This document shows, one piece after another, positions 32,628 through 44,573 of a stretch of 64,000 nt of DNA. Both the position numbers and the translations under genes were made by a program. The DNA lies in assembly GCA_018340805.1 (NCBI GenBank), contig JACMZG010001863.1, positions 54,992,429 through 55,056,428 of the forward strand, written 5' to 3'. The notes under the pieces are model-generated. The model saw only the letters and a program-made list of their open reading frames with translations. It made no database searches and was not told the DNA's origin. Within the stretch, counting starts at the first letter, position 1. Every line of letters starts with the position of its first letter. This DNA is from Microvelia longipes. Its lineage: Eukaryota; Arthropoda; Insecta; Hemiptera; Veliidae.

Positions 32628-33315
32628 TATAGAGTAGTGAACTTACTGTCGTATTATATTAGAATAGTGAACTTACTGTGTATTCATAGATATTAGAGTA
32701 GTGAACTTACTGTCGTAATTCACAGGATATTAGAGTAGTGAACTTACTGTCGTATTCACAGGATATTAGAGTAGTGAACTTACTGTCGTATTCACAGGTA
32801 TTAGAGTAGTGAACTTACTGTCGTATTCACAGGATATTAGAGTAGTGAACTTACTGTCGTATTCACAGGATATTAGAGTAGTGAACTTACTGTCGTATTC
32901 ACAGGATATTAGAGTAGTGAACTTACTGTACTCCGTATTCTAGTGACTGTGTATTCATAGATATTAGAGTAGTGAACTTACTGTCGTATTTATAGGATAT
33001 TAGAGTAGTGAACTTACTGTCGTATTCATAGGATATTAGAGTAGTGAACTTACTGTCGTATTTATAGGATATTAGGTAGTGAACTTACTGTCGTATTATA
33101 GGATATTAGAGTAGTGAACTTACTGTCGTATTCATAGGATATTAGAGTAGTGAACTTACTGTCGTATTATAGGATATTAGAGTAGTGAACTTACTGTCGT
33201 ATTCATAGGATATTAGAGTAGTGAACTTACTGTCGTATTTATAGGATATTAGAGTAGTGAACTTATCGTGAACTTACTTCTCGCATACGTATTCATAGGA
33301 TAGAGTAGTGAATTA
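32628..33315 (+). repeat. Minisatellite, ~36-bp unit, about 18 copies
   Basis: Unit gagtagtgaacttactgtcg followed by tattcacaggatatta. One sub-block carries cacagg and another cataggat, so variants are clustered. Confidence 0.95.
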
Positions 33316-33602
33316 TTGTCCTTTTCACACTTGACAGTGGTACTGATAAAATAAAATTATGCAGCATAATAAAAAAGTTTTTATAATTCAATACATTACA
33401 GATTGGTTTTCAAGCCAGGTTCTTTTATAGATTTGATATGACTTGAAGATTAAGCGAAGAGAAAAGAATTTGATATTGTATAGTAGCGTGTTTGGTAGTC
33501 AAGAACCCAACATCTGAGCTGATGTCTTACAAGACTTCGTGCCATCTCCAACTCCTTGCCTAATTGACGTGCCTAACTTTACCCTTTATTAATGCCGCCT
33601 AA

Positions 33603-33710
33603 AGTTGCCTTACTCACGATTACACGGCTTACTACACGGCTCCCGGAGTTGGTGGACATTTCCACGGCACGACCACCCTGGGCGCCATCGAGTTCCTCAT
33701 GCGGAATTAG
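33603..33710 (+). CDS. Possible terminal exon or gene fragment, unidentified
   Basis: A GC-richer open stretch after an in-frame stop (33600-33602) and a possible AG acceptor at 33603-33604. It ends at a TAG (33708-33710). It reads DYTAYYTAPGVGGHFHG, then TTTLGAIEFLMRN. Its codon composition is unlike the surrounding AT-rich DNA. I cannot name a family, no upstream exon was found, and it may be a fragment of a pseudogene. Confidence 0.3.
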   Translation, partial: SCLTHDYTAYYTAPGVGGHFHGTTTLGAIEFLMRN

Positions 33711-33951
33711 GACACATCTAACACAACCTACATGAGACGGTGAAACTTAACTTACCCCCACCCACTCACTCGTGTATTTATTAATTTATATTGTACAAAT
33801 AGAAAGTATAGATTTATGATTATTTATTAGCATTACGAAATCTAACTTATTTAATTTATAGTTAATATGTTGTTGAACTTTCATCTCAGTAATTAATATC
33901 CTCACACATCATCTGTTATAAGACCTATCACAAAAGAACTGTTATACTTCT

Positions 33952-34228
33952 AAGAACTAAGGTGAGCGTTAATGGAGTTCATCTTAATAAAAGAGGAAGA
34001 AGTCTCTCTACAAAAAAATATTTATTTATAGCAAAGCGCTTTTAACCTAACAAGAGGTCATCATCAGTGCTAGCCGTTGTGTCTATCTTTGATATCTGAT
34101 CTGTAAGACTCATCTATCACCCTCTTCTTTATTAAACGGCTAGCACTGATGATGGCCTCTTGTTAGATTGAAAGCGCTTTGCTATAAATAAATATATTTT
34201 TGTGGAGAGACGTCTTCCTCTTTTATTA
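33952..34228 (+). mobile_element. Hammerhead foldback element, copy with 12-bp duplication
   Basis: 277 bp flanked by tgttatacttct on both sides (33940-33951, 34229-34240). The arms pair over ~85 bp. The right arm has, on the plus strand, a hammerhead core at 34141-34184: TAGCA, CTGATGA, stem II, GAAA, AGCGCT, T, TGCTA. The left-arm minus-strand copy (34029-34072) has G12 changed to A. The tail gtgagcgttaatggagttca is at the left. Confidence 0.9.
34141..34184 (+). ncRNA. Hammerhead ribozyme motif (type I, minimal stem III)
   Basis: Stem I TAGCA/TGCTA is perfect. The CTGATGA core is intact and is followed by one unpaired T. Stem II (GGCCT/AGATT) has one mismatch. GAAA is followed by the palindrome AGCGCT as a very short stem III, then T at the cleavage position. 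The short palindromic stem III is the form known from Penelope-like elements. Confidence 0.7.
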
Positions 34229-34345
34229 TGTTATACTTCTGTTATAAGAACGTCTCTATAGACCAAGTAAGCTAAGGAAAGTGCGTAAGTATAAAATCAT
34301 TGTTTGACGCAAGAGCTTCTGTCAATTCTTGCTGTTGAGTTCGAG

Positions 34346-35102
34346 CATAGAGATATATTACTAGAGGGGCCCTATTGATTGCATCTCGAAACATGAAAAA
34401 AGTAACCTAAACCATAGAGATTATAGAGGAAGCATAGTTTACCTCATACATTGAAAGACCTGAAACATCTTTTTGGGGCTCTCAGAGGCTCTGTGTAACC
34501 TCATTAAAAACCTCCTCCAAGGGCGATTTAAGGTTATAATAAATCAATTGATTTCGGCTTTCCACACATTGTTTGAAATTTAATTTGTATTATAAAAGTT
34601 CTACTATATAAGTTACTGTAATTTTGTTGTTTTTTATTATTTTGGTAATCGAGTGTGGTCAGGTTATTTTTTCTATGTTTCAAAATTCAACCAATAGGGC
34701 CCCTCTAGTAATAATATCTCTATGACCTGAACACCTTCGATTATTATCATTATTAAATTAACAGAAAAAATGTACAGCAGCTTATACAACAAAAGCTTTA
34801 TAACACTAAACAAAACACAAACAATGTTTGAAAAGCAGATACCAATGGATTTGTTTTAACCCTTTTTTAATAAGATAATTACAACTACGATTAATTCGTT
34901 ATAAGTATTTAAGTGATATGATAAGCTCTGACATGTAATATCACGATACAAGGAATCTGCAGATCTTGCTGGGAACCTTAACCTATTTTTAAAGAAGGTT
35001 TTAATGAGGTTACACAGAGCTCCTGAGAGCCCCAAATAGATTTTTCAGGCCTCTTAATGTATTGAGATAAGCTATGCCCACTCTAGTAATTATATCTCTA
35101 TG
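34346..35102. mobile_element. Element with CATAGAGATATA termini, 757 bp
   Basis: Ends CATAGAGATATATTACTAGAG and the inverse ctctagtaattatatctctatg. Subterminal blocks (ggctctgtgtaacctcatt) match the 4.7-kb element at 19460. Flanking 8-mers agttcgag / ggtacgag agree at 6 of 8. Probably a hAT-like family. No coding frame. Confidence 0.75.
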
Positions 35103-35304
35103 GGTACGAGTATCAGAATTTGCATCATCATTACAATATATTGTTAGGCATGAACATGGAACTTATATTAAGGGGAAGGGATATATCAGGCCTTCACAAT
35201 GTAAAAAGGTGTCGCCAACCCCCACCGCTACTCCTTCGGGCACTCGTAGCACTACTATATCCTTCCTATCATCAGGTTATAAACATGTCCAGTAAAGTTT
35301 TTGT

Positions 35305-35800
35305 TTTTACTTTTCCTCATTTATACCGTAGGTATTTAGGAAAAGTATTGTGTCTTCTAAAAATTCGTAACCGGGATGTCACCGGAATTATCAGCTTTAG
35401 GTGTTTTTAAGACCTCCTGAGTTGTTTTCACTAAGTTGTCTGTCGAGTTTGTGTGTGTGTCTGTTATCATCGTAGCTCCCAGTGTACTTATGCTAGAGAG
35501 TTAAAATTATGTACAAAAATCAGTTTACCACTGTAGTTGTGCTATTTGATAAATATTTTTTATGACACCATTAACCCGACTAATGACTAAAAAAAAACGC
35601 GGAAAAATTATGCGATCAGATTAAGATTTAACACGCATATAGCCATATGTAAGACTAACATATGTGCCAAGTTTCATTTTATTATCAGTATAGTTCAATT
35701 TGTATCTAATGACTCGTGAACGTTTTTTAAAAAATGGTAAAAAATCGGAAAATAATTCAATTGCGTAGAAGTTCGGCACAAGTATATAATTTTACGGTTA
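35305..35800 (+). repeat. R1 copy, 5' two thirds
   Basis: Starts acttttcctcatttataccg, with gttatcatcgtagctcccag and a decayed centre. It lacks the 5S-like end. Confidence 0.75.
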
Positions 35801-36065
35801 TTATTATTATTTTACGGAAATTGGTTATTATTATAAAAAGCAAATATTTAGCTTAATCAGTTTTATGCCAGAAGTAGTTTGCTGAAAATAAGATGACAGT
35901 AGCGCATTCTTGTAGTGACATGGTGAAACTACTAAATTACACACTAGCGCTCCTGTTAACTGGCCGTTGAACTAACCTTTTCTTGTCCATAATAATAGAT
36001 CCTAAGACCATCTTTCTTTATATTTTTGAACTTAAATTAACTTAGATCAAAGAATCAACTAGAAC

Positions 36066-36500
36066 TTAAAAGAACTCTATTATGATATGATTTTGAGGGT
36101 AGGTATAAAACCCATGCACTGCGACTTTAAGTCTTTTGTACAAATACCCTCGAGTTGACTTTTTACAGAAGATCTTTTCCTTGATCAGTTCTAGGATTTT
36201 CGCCACTAAGTCCTCATCAGGGTTTTCAACTCTCTTTAAGGTAGCTTTCCCAAATAACATAAATCTCTTATATGCAAGGGCTTCACATTGAAATATGATG
36301 TGTGTATAGCTGATTCAGAGGATAGTCCACAAAGTCTGCAGACAGGCTCTTCTAAGTATTTTCCTATGTTATTCATATGTTTGCGTGGGTGACAGTGGTG
36401 ACCAGTTATTAAGCCATCTACTGAACTTAGGTTCTTCTTGGTTTGTTTTAGACTTCTGTTAACTCTGTTAAGAAACAGAGCCTGCTCTGAGTTGCTTGTT
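36066..36500 (-). pseudogene. Non-LTR retrotransposon ORF2 3' end, decayed
   Basis: Read on the minus strand: KQTKKNLSSVDGLITGHHCH, then PRKHMNNIG, EEPVCRLCGLSSESA, a frameshift, and QCEALAYKRFMLFGKATLKR. The GH...H, CRLCG..E...H and cEALAYKR pattern is the C-terminal region of arthropod LINE polyproteins (Jockey/R1-like, after reverse transcriptase and RNase H). At least one frameshift, truncated at both ends. Confidence 0.75.
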
Positions 36501-37138
36501 TTAGCCTGTTAACTCGGCTCGTAGAGTTAGTAAGTTTACTGTGTCTTAAGCCTGGAGTATTGTTCCAGTGTAACTGATGATTGGTTGCTAGTCATTCTTT
36601 GATATCACTTTGAAATATAGTGTCGCTCTTAAATTATAATGAAGTAGTATTAAATTATTTGTGATAAAAGAGAAAGAGAGTGTGATTATGACATTATACA
36701 AGTCGTGTTGAGGTGTAACGGTCTCCTGAAGAAGTCCCATTAACCCGAGCATGTCCATTACTTTGTCGTTTCTTTCTCAGTTCACAGTTTACGCCGAAAG
36801 ATAATATTTCTGAGAAGGCAAATGCGCGAATCGTGCTTTGAAGTGTAGCTTAGAAACGTTTTTCGATCTCTATAAAAAAAATCTTTTCTATATTTGTACA
36901 TTATGGGCACGAGTTTTCAAATCTGAGGGCGTACTTAACTTTTTAAAAGTAAAAAAAAATATCACGCTTTTTAACCTTAATATATAAATGATGGGTGGAA
37001 AGTTAAGTTGATAATAGTTATGCCTGGAGGATTGATTATACGAGTAGCTGTGCTTTCCAGTCTTTTCTAACAATTGGGCCCCTAAAATATTTCTGTTTAC
37101 TTCTCGGACCCTTTCTCGGTAATATATATGTAATGCTA

Positions 37139-37615
37139 TTTTCTATGGACATTACATTAAATTTACATTACACCTATGTTATACCTACATTACATCTACA
37201 GTACATCTACGTTACACCTACATTACACCTACGTTATATCTACGTTACACCTACATTATATCTAAGTTACACCTACATTACAGCTGCAGTACACCTACAG
37301 TACATCTACGTTACATCTACATTATACCTACATCACAGCTGCAGTACACCTACATTACATCTACGTTACACCTAAATTTCACCTACATTACACCTGCAGT
37401 GCACCTACATTCCATCTACGTTACACCTAAGTTACACCTACATTACACTTACGTTACACCTAAATTACACCTACATTACACCTACGTTACACCTAAATTA
37501 CACCTACATTACAGCTGCAGTACAACTACATTACGCCTACGTTACACCTACGTTACACCTACGTTACACGTACATTACACCTACGTTTTACCTGTATTAC
37601 ACCTACATTAGATTT
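37139..37615 (+). repeat. Short-period repeat around acctacattac
   Basis: Dozens of 9-12-bp units cctacattaca / cctacgttaca, with a higher-order ~60-bp pattern including acagctgcagtac. Frames through it are artefacts. Confidence 0.92.
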
Positions 37616-37619
37616 ACAT

Positions 37620-38550
37620 TTTCCCAGCCATTTTCTTTAATTAGTCAAAACTTGGTAATTAAAAATACACATAACACTTTCCTTTGATATGAGTGCTTCT
37701 GTCCTTATCAATCCATTTCCAGTTTGTGTTTACAGTTCTAAAATAAGTTAGTACCATTACTATTCGCTACTTAATCGTTCTGGATTTTTCAAAAGAAAAA
37801 CACATATTTAACCCAATGATTATACAAAATTATGCTCATCCTTCCAAAATTGGCAGAGCTCTCTGTTATTTGCATTTTTTTTTAAACTTCCATAAACCTT
37901 GAACAAAATAACCGGAGGTTAGAGAATACAATAAACAAAAAAAACGAAACAAATTTGAAATATGGGTGGTCATATATTCTTTAAATTTGATTTTACGCTT
38001 AAAAATTAGTTTTAAGATAAGAATTATTTTGTAAGATAAAGTAGAAGGGTCAACAAATTACGGCTGAGGTCGACTTGGCGTGTGCCAAGCATCCAGGAAT
38101 AAACTCCATTTTTTAAAAAAGGAAGAAAAATGAGAAAGGATCAGGATACTGGAAAAGGAGACGGTCACTAAAGGAATCCTTCACACGGTTAAGGATAAAA
38201 AAAAAACTTTTTAAAACATTTGTTAAAGTAACATTTTACTGTTTGATTAATATCACTTTTATAACGTTATTCTTACGAACCTAAGTCATCCCAAGTGTCT
38301 AAAAAAAACAGATGAAAAATTAATTCTTTTAAAAATAACATACACATTAGAATGTAATTGAGTTTCAAGAATTATACACGTGAAATCGAGTATGTGTGTG
38401 TGTTTAATCGAGTGTGTTTGTGTGTGTAAACGTGTTTTATTTTGATACTAAAGCCTAGACGTGCTACTGTTTTTGTAAGCGTTAAAACTGAACATGTAAA
38501 AAATGTTCATCATTTTATTTCATGTTTTTGTTGCAATACTTCTTGTTTAG
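37620..38550. other. No gene seen
   Basis: AT-rich, unique. A gtgtgtgt patch lies near 38393-38435. Confidence 0.4.
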
Positions 38551-38557
38551 TCGTATT

Positions 38558-39093
38558 CTTAGAATAATACTATATATAGAAGGAGCACAGGACCGTAAAC
38601 ACAATGTAATTCTACTGATAACACGAAAGCCGGTTGACTGGTGCAACTAAGTAATGCTGCCAACCTGACAACAAAACATTATTTTAATATTTGTCATAAA
38701 TATATTAATGAAGAAGATCGTAAAGAACAAATATAATAACTTAAAACACCTGCTGAGTATTTAATAAAACTGGTCTTAGATGGCAAAAGGATGGCGGAAT
38801 ACAAGAATCTAAATTTAGTTGACGAGGACTACTAATTATATATAATTTTAATAAATACGTTAAACTACAATTTAAAATGCTTAAAATATTGTAATGCACG
38901 ATATTTATATTAGTATTTTATGAATATCAATCATTAATTAACAATAGAACATAATAATTCAGCAACCGGAAGTATTGCCAACTTTTTTTTAGAAAATTGT
39001 ATATTGTTAGGGTGGCAGCATTACTTAGTTGCACCAGTGAACCGACTTTCGTGTTATCAGTAGTGCTCCTTCTATATATAGTATTATTCTAAG
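38558..39093. mobile_element. DNA element with ~95-bp inverted ends
   Basis: Ends cttagaataatactatatat and the inverse; inner blocks (aacacgaaagccggtt / aaccgactttcgtgtt) also pair. Flanking 8-mers gtcgtatt (38550-38557) and gtcgtgtt (39094-39101) differ at one base. No coding frame. Confidence 0.8.
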
Positions 39094-39164
39094 GTCGTGT
39101 TAAACAATATCTTCACTTTGTTAGAGTTTTATTTTGTTTCTTCATTTATCATTTCTTTTTGACT

Positions 39165-40200
39165 TTTCCTCATTTAAAACTACGGTATATTGGAAAAGTA
39201 TTAAGTTGACATAAAAAATCCAAAACCGGGGTATCTCCTGATACGTTTTTGGTGTTTTCAAGACCTCCTGAGTAGATTTCACTAAGCTTTGTGTCTGTGT
39301 GTCAATAATCGGAGCGTCCAATGTGGTATGCTAGTCAGTCTAAACCAAGGATGTTGAATAAAGGGGATGACGCATTAAGGAACATTTCTGACCCCATGGA
39401 ATTTGTATGAGATAGAGAAATAGGAGCAAACTTACCTTCCCTTAGGTTATAATTAAAAAAGGCGTCAAACGCAGGTTATGTTGCTAAGTTGTTATACAAT
39501 TCTTGGTTGTCGAGTTTGCTTCTCAACTTTCTTCAGTGCTTTCGTTATTGTTACATTTGGTGCTTGTCAAGTCATTTGAGTTTATATTTTACATTTTGGT
39601 AGCCATTTTAATGAGAGTAATTGAAGCTTTACCGTTTACTTTTCGTAGAGAGTAAGTTAAATGTGTTAATATTTTGTCTTTTTTTAGCCTTGTGAAATGT
39701 TTTGCTAGTTTTCAAGATTCAATTTTGGTTGTAATGTTCTTAATTGTCTTTAATGTTGTTAATTTTAAGCAATATCACCAAAAAAACAGTAAAAAAGTAT
39801 GGAACTTTTTTCTATTTGATTATAACCTTCGGAAGCAAAACAATGGGAAACCAATTGAGAGTTAAGTTTGCCTCTAAATTTTAAGACCTGCGCTGTTATA
39901 AGGATCATAAGCATGCGCTGTTCGTATCAAACATGTGCAGTTGGTTTTTGACGTGTGTTTCGTGTTGATTTCTTCTCTATGTTTTGATTTTCGATGGTGT
40001 CACTTGGTTGAATGGCAATTCGACTTAGTGCGTCATCCCCTTTATTCAACATCCTTGGTCAAAACTAAGTACAAAAACCTACCTTTAGGTCTAGTTGTGT
40101 TATTCGGAAAATGTACCAAATCTCATCTCGTTATATCAGCCTTATTTATATTTTTATCAAATGAAAATGAAATTTTTGAAAAAAATGAAAATTTTTATTA
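39165..40200 (+). repeat. R1 copy split by a hAT element
   Basis: R1 5' blocks run to 39345 and continue after 40065 with caaaactaagtacaaaaacc. The 3' end is lost. Confidence 0.75.
39346..40057. mobile_element. hAT-type non-autonomous element, copy 3
   Basis: Ends CAAGGATGTTGAATAAAGGG and its perfect inverse. Duplication gtctaaac (39338-39345) / gtcaaaac (40058-40065) has one mismatch. Inserted in R1. The frame at 39674 is not conserved in other copies. Confidence 0.92.
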
Positions 40201-40345
40201 AATTTTATACGTTTTGTAAAGAGAAATATTAAAAAAAAATGTATAATTTTATTATCATATAATATTTTATCACACAAGTTTTATTTACTCATATCTTAAT
40301 AAAAATATCAATAATACTTTAAATAAACAATAACAACATAAAAAA

Positions 40346-40859
40346 TTCCGGCGCGGTGGTCCGCTGTCGGGCGAATTTCATTTAGAATGCGTGTTTCCGT
40401 GCTAAACAACTCATTTCTTGCTTATGCAAGAACCATGCCCATAGCGTGGTTCCGGTTCATGCTTTAGAACCTAAGCAGTTACTCAATTGTCAAGCACTGC
40501 TCGTAACTCATTTTGTCTGTATTTTCCAAAGGAAATGCGCATAATCATCCAGTTGTTGTACAAAACTATGCCTCTAAAATTAGAAGTACGCATTATTATT
40601 TGCACTAGTTTAAAGCTTAGTTACTTATCTTTAAGCTTAGTCAGTTATCCTTAAAGGTTTTAGCGCATTTCCTTTGAAAAATACAGACAAAATGAGTTAC
40701 GAGCAGTTCTTGACAATTGAGTAACTGCTTAGGTTCTAAAGCATGAACCGGAACCACGCTATGGGCATAGTTCTTGCATATAAGCAAGAAATGGGTTGTT
40801 TAGCACGGAAACACGCATTCTAAGTGAAATTCGCCCGACAGCGGACCACTGCGCCGGAA
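40346..40859. mobile_element. Foldback element with ~195-bp arms
   Basis: The left arm 40346-40540 and right arm 40663-40859 are near-perfect inverses, beginning ttccggcgcggtggtccgct. A 120-bp spacer separates them. A second partial end lies at 40899-40957, and single ends at 13200 and 50290. No coding frame. Confidence 0.9.
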
Positions 40860-41439
40860 ATATTTATCTAGTAGTATAAACTTATATAATGTAAAACGCA
40901 CGAAAACACGCATCCAAATGAAATTCGCCCGACATGCGGACCACCGCGCCAGAATTTTATTGTTTATTATATATTTTATATGACATAGATCATGGATCTA
41001 AATTTGTGTCAAACGTTTTTCCAAAATGCTACAGTAAAATATTACCAGTATATGGTGATATTTAGTGTGTTTTATAAATAAGCGGATCGGATTTTAGATA
41101 TTGATCTAAATATCGAAGTATACGATATCTAAATACGGTATTATTAGCTGTATGAACCATGCGGTATCCAGTCGGATACGCTAGAACTAGGGAGATGGAA
41201 TCTAAATGGATTCCCCGATACGCTGTATGTACCATTAGAGACGATCGTATTTACGGATAACTTCTCGTCGAACTATATCACTTAAATATAACAGTTTTTC
41301 TTCCAATAACAATTATAATATTCCTTTTTTTAAGTGTAACTTTAATATTATGCATACAAATCACAATTTATTTAATTATATTTAAATGACAGTGAACAAA
41401 AATTGCACATATTCCCATAAGCAAAAAAAAATATTATAT

Positions 41440-41469
41440 TAAATATATATATATATATAAATATAAATA

Positions 41470-41522
<53 letters not shown>

Positions 41523-41605
41523 GTATATATATATATTATATTATATATATATTATGATATATATATATATATATATAATATATTATATATATATATATAT
41601 ATATT
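41440..41605. repeat. (TA)n tract
   Basis: Interrupted TA repeat over ~165 bp. The flank 40960-41439 shows no feature. Confidence 0.95.
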
Positions 41606-41814
41606 TATGTATTACTACCCTTTACCTATATTTGCCTTTCATAATCTGTTCTGACCTAATTGTGCATTAATTAGATGAGTTCATAAGTAATTGAGCGTGA
41701 CTATTTATGGTGAGTCATGTTAATGGATAATCCGTCTGATAAATACAATTATCAAATGGTCAAATGTTCTAACACTGATGTCACTATTTTCCTCGACTTG
41801 TCACTGATTATCCT

Positions 41815-42175
41815 TTCTCAACTATATCAAGATTATCCTTCCTCAACTTATCCAGATTATCCTTCCTCAATATATTACAGATTATCTTCCTCTACTATAT
41901 CACAGATTATCCTTCCTCTACTATATCACGATTTCCTTCCTTACTTACTTGTCACAGATTATCCTTTCTCAACTATATCACAGATTATCCTTCCTCAACT
42001 ATATCACAGATTATCCTTCCTCAACTATATCACAGATTATCCTTCCTCAACTATATCACAGATTATCCTTCCTTAGCTATATCAGAGATTATCCTTCCTC
42101 AACTATATCACAGATTTTCCTTTCTCAACTATATCACAGATTATCCTTCCTCAGCTATATCAGAGATTATCCTTT
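41815..42175 (+). repeat. Minisatellite, ~27-bp unit, about 13 copies
   Basis: Unit ctcaactatatcacagatta followed by tccttc. Confidence 0.95.
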
Positions 42176-42179
42176 TAGA

Positions 42180-43040
42180 TCCGATTCCACAGAATTACCA
42201 TACGTGTAAACGCATCCATTCATCGGTCACATTGATATAAGAATTCATTCCAGTAAATATTTTTTAGTTAAAACACTAAATAAAGTAAGCTAAACCCTCA
42301 ATAATATATATGTAATGTTAAGTAAGTAAGTAGTACTTTTTAAATTTGTTAAGTCCACTAGACTGTCATTCCCTGGAAGCCTTTTAAACTCAAAAGTGTT
42401 AAACAAATTTTCAAAAGCACTAAGTTTATGTATTTTAAAATTAATATGGTAGCACCTTTTTATAATTTTTATCTCATACAAATTAAATTTATCTTTGTCC
42501 GTTCTGTCTGTATCTTGTCTTGCTATCTTAATGAGATCCCCTTCCTCAGGCATCAAAAACAAACTGTCTTAATACAAAAATAAAAAAAATAAGAAATAAA
42601 TTACAAGAAATTAATAATAAATATTTAGCGATTAGTTAATCTAATAAAAATTTCTTTGCTACCTTTTATAAAATAAAAATTTTTAATGTCAGACATTACA
42701 TGTTTTACTTGTTAAAGCAAAAAGTAAAAATAAGAAATAAACTTTATAAATGACTAAGATTTGATGCATATAAAGAGTAAATAGATATTATGCTGATATA
42801 AAAAAACTTGTTTTTTAAGGTTGTTATATTTTTTTTATTGAATGTTTTAGCGATAATATAATTAGTTTTTTTATTAGGTTTAATTGATTATAATCAATTA
42901 CCATTAATTGTGGTTATTAATAAATGTTATGTGACAGATTTGAAACTAGGCGTGTTATTAAGTTTTTAGATGAATTAAGTTCTTTGCTTTGTAAACTGTT
43001 TCCATAACTGCGTTGCTCTTACATGGTTTGATTTTTATAA
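42180..43040. other. No gene I can support
   Basis: A minus frame at 42290-42562 (90 codons, MFLMPEEGDLIKIARQDTDR...) has protein-like composition but matches nothing I know and has no visible splice context. The rest is AT-rich. Confidence 0.35.
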
Positions 43041-43044
43041 TATT

Positions 43045-43215
43045 AAGAAAACATGTGTATATATATGACTACATAGATACATGTGTATTATATATGACTA
43101 CATAAGATACATGTGTATTATATACGACTACATAAGATACATGTGTATTATATACGACTACATAAGATACATGTGTATTATATACGACTACATAGATATT
43201 ATATACGACTACATA
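43045..43215 (+). repeat. Minisatellite, ~30-bp unit, about 5 copies
   Basis: Unit catgtgtattatatacgact followed by acataagata. Confidence 0.93.
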
Positions 43216-43219
43216 TCGA

Positions 43220-44221
43220 CTAATAAGAGGCAGTGCTTATTTAGTACATATCATTTGATACTCCGGTTTTGCAAAAATGAATAGTTGACACAATTAATTG
43301 TGCGAGAGACACATAGAAAATGTTACAAGCAAAATGCAATGCTACACCTGGGAACTGTTCCATCATTCGACATTTTCCATCGTAGAGTTTTGAACAAAAC
43401 TCTTACGTTTTGTTGTTTTTTGGGGGTCGGATTCATCTTATAAATTTAGGAGTTGCAGGGCACATCTTCTATATCTGTAGGGGCCAAAAAATTAAAAAAA
43501 TGCTTAAAACAGCTTTTTTTGGCCTGAAAAGTATTTTGAACCAATAGAAGCTTTTTTTGGTCGAATTCCTCTTATAAATTTTGGGGTTTTTTAAAAATAT
43601 TGTTAATGCTTTTAATATAATCAAAGTTTTAGTGATTTTGTAGCGAACGACATTATGTTTTAACTTGCTTTATTTTTTGTGGAATATACAAAATACTTGT
43701 ATATTAGTATACAAAATACTTATGGCTAGAAATGGCAAGGAAATTAGGGTTAGTGGTGTCAGGGAATGAGGGCGGTCATAGTAATAATTTACTGTACATG
43801 ACCAAATCGAGGAGTTAGCAAGGCCATCTGAGAGATACATCTTAGACTATGACTGACTATAGGGGTAATTTCTGCCAGTGCTTCTCCTTAACACAATGGC
43901 AATAATTATTCATGTAAAATTATTATTGATATTATTTCTATTTACATAATTCCTTATATGGTATTCCTTTTATAAATCGGCCCTAAAAAGACATATTATT
44001 GACGGTATATTGTGTTTCATGTGTTAATTTTATATTAATAAAAAAAAAGTATTTGTTATGTATCATCAGAAAAGTTACTTAATTCATTATATTAGATAAC
44101 ATTTATGCAGTTATAAAGATAAATTTATTACTTAAAACATATTGAGACTTTTCCCTTAAAATTGCCTTCCCTTAATTAGAAGAGGGAAATAATTAGCGGA
44201 CCTATGGGAAATATGAGAAAT
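43220..44221. other. No gene seen
   Basis: AT-rich, with poly-T stretches. A block at 43310-43375 (gggaactgttccatcattcg) recurs at 55405-55430, so part is dispersed repeat. Confidence 0.4.
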
Positions 44222-44278
44222 TGGGTAAGGGGTACCTCAGCACTTTACCTTATCACATTAGATTCGCTACCCTCATCC

Positions 44279-44562
44279 TAAAGCCGCCTCCGTGGCCGAG
44301 GTCGTTAAGGCGTTAGTCTTTACACTGACCTTTGACACCCTCGGAGGTCTGGGGTTCGCATCTTAGGTTACGCTCTCAGTTTATAGAAGATTATTGTTTA
44401 GATAAATTATCGCCAACTTTAGAATTCACTTTGAGCGTAACGGTTGCTACTACCACCCGAGGTGGTTCCCGCAGGGGTTATCCCCTGATGAGCCTTAAGG
44501 CTCTAAACGGGCATTATTATTTAATAATTTATAATTATTAAATTATTAATAATAATTTATTA
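44279..44562 (+). mobile_element. tRNA-derived SINE, copy B
   Basis: Head gcctccgtggccgaggtcg, B-box-like ggggttcgcatc, tail cctgatgagccttaaggctc followed by taaacggg. Duplication taccctcatcc at 44268-44278 and 44563-44573. The insertion target is an R1 end fragment (44222-44278). Confidence 0.88.
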
Positions 44563-44573
44563 TACCCTCATCC

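Noticed and set aside
29345..33315. CRISPR array
   Set aside because: Units are contiguous tandem repeats without unique spacers, and the genome is eukaryotic.
37133..37611. His/Thr/Tyr repeat frames that look like a repetitive protein
   Set aside because: Made by the acctacattac short-period repeat and broken by frame changes.
42290..42562. 90-codon minus frame with protein-like composition
   Set aside because: No recognised domain, no splice or promoter context. Left as unproven.
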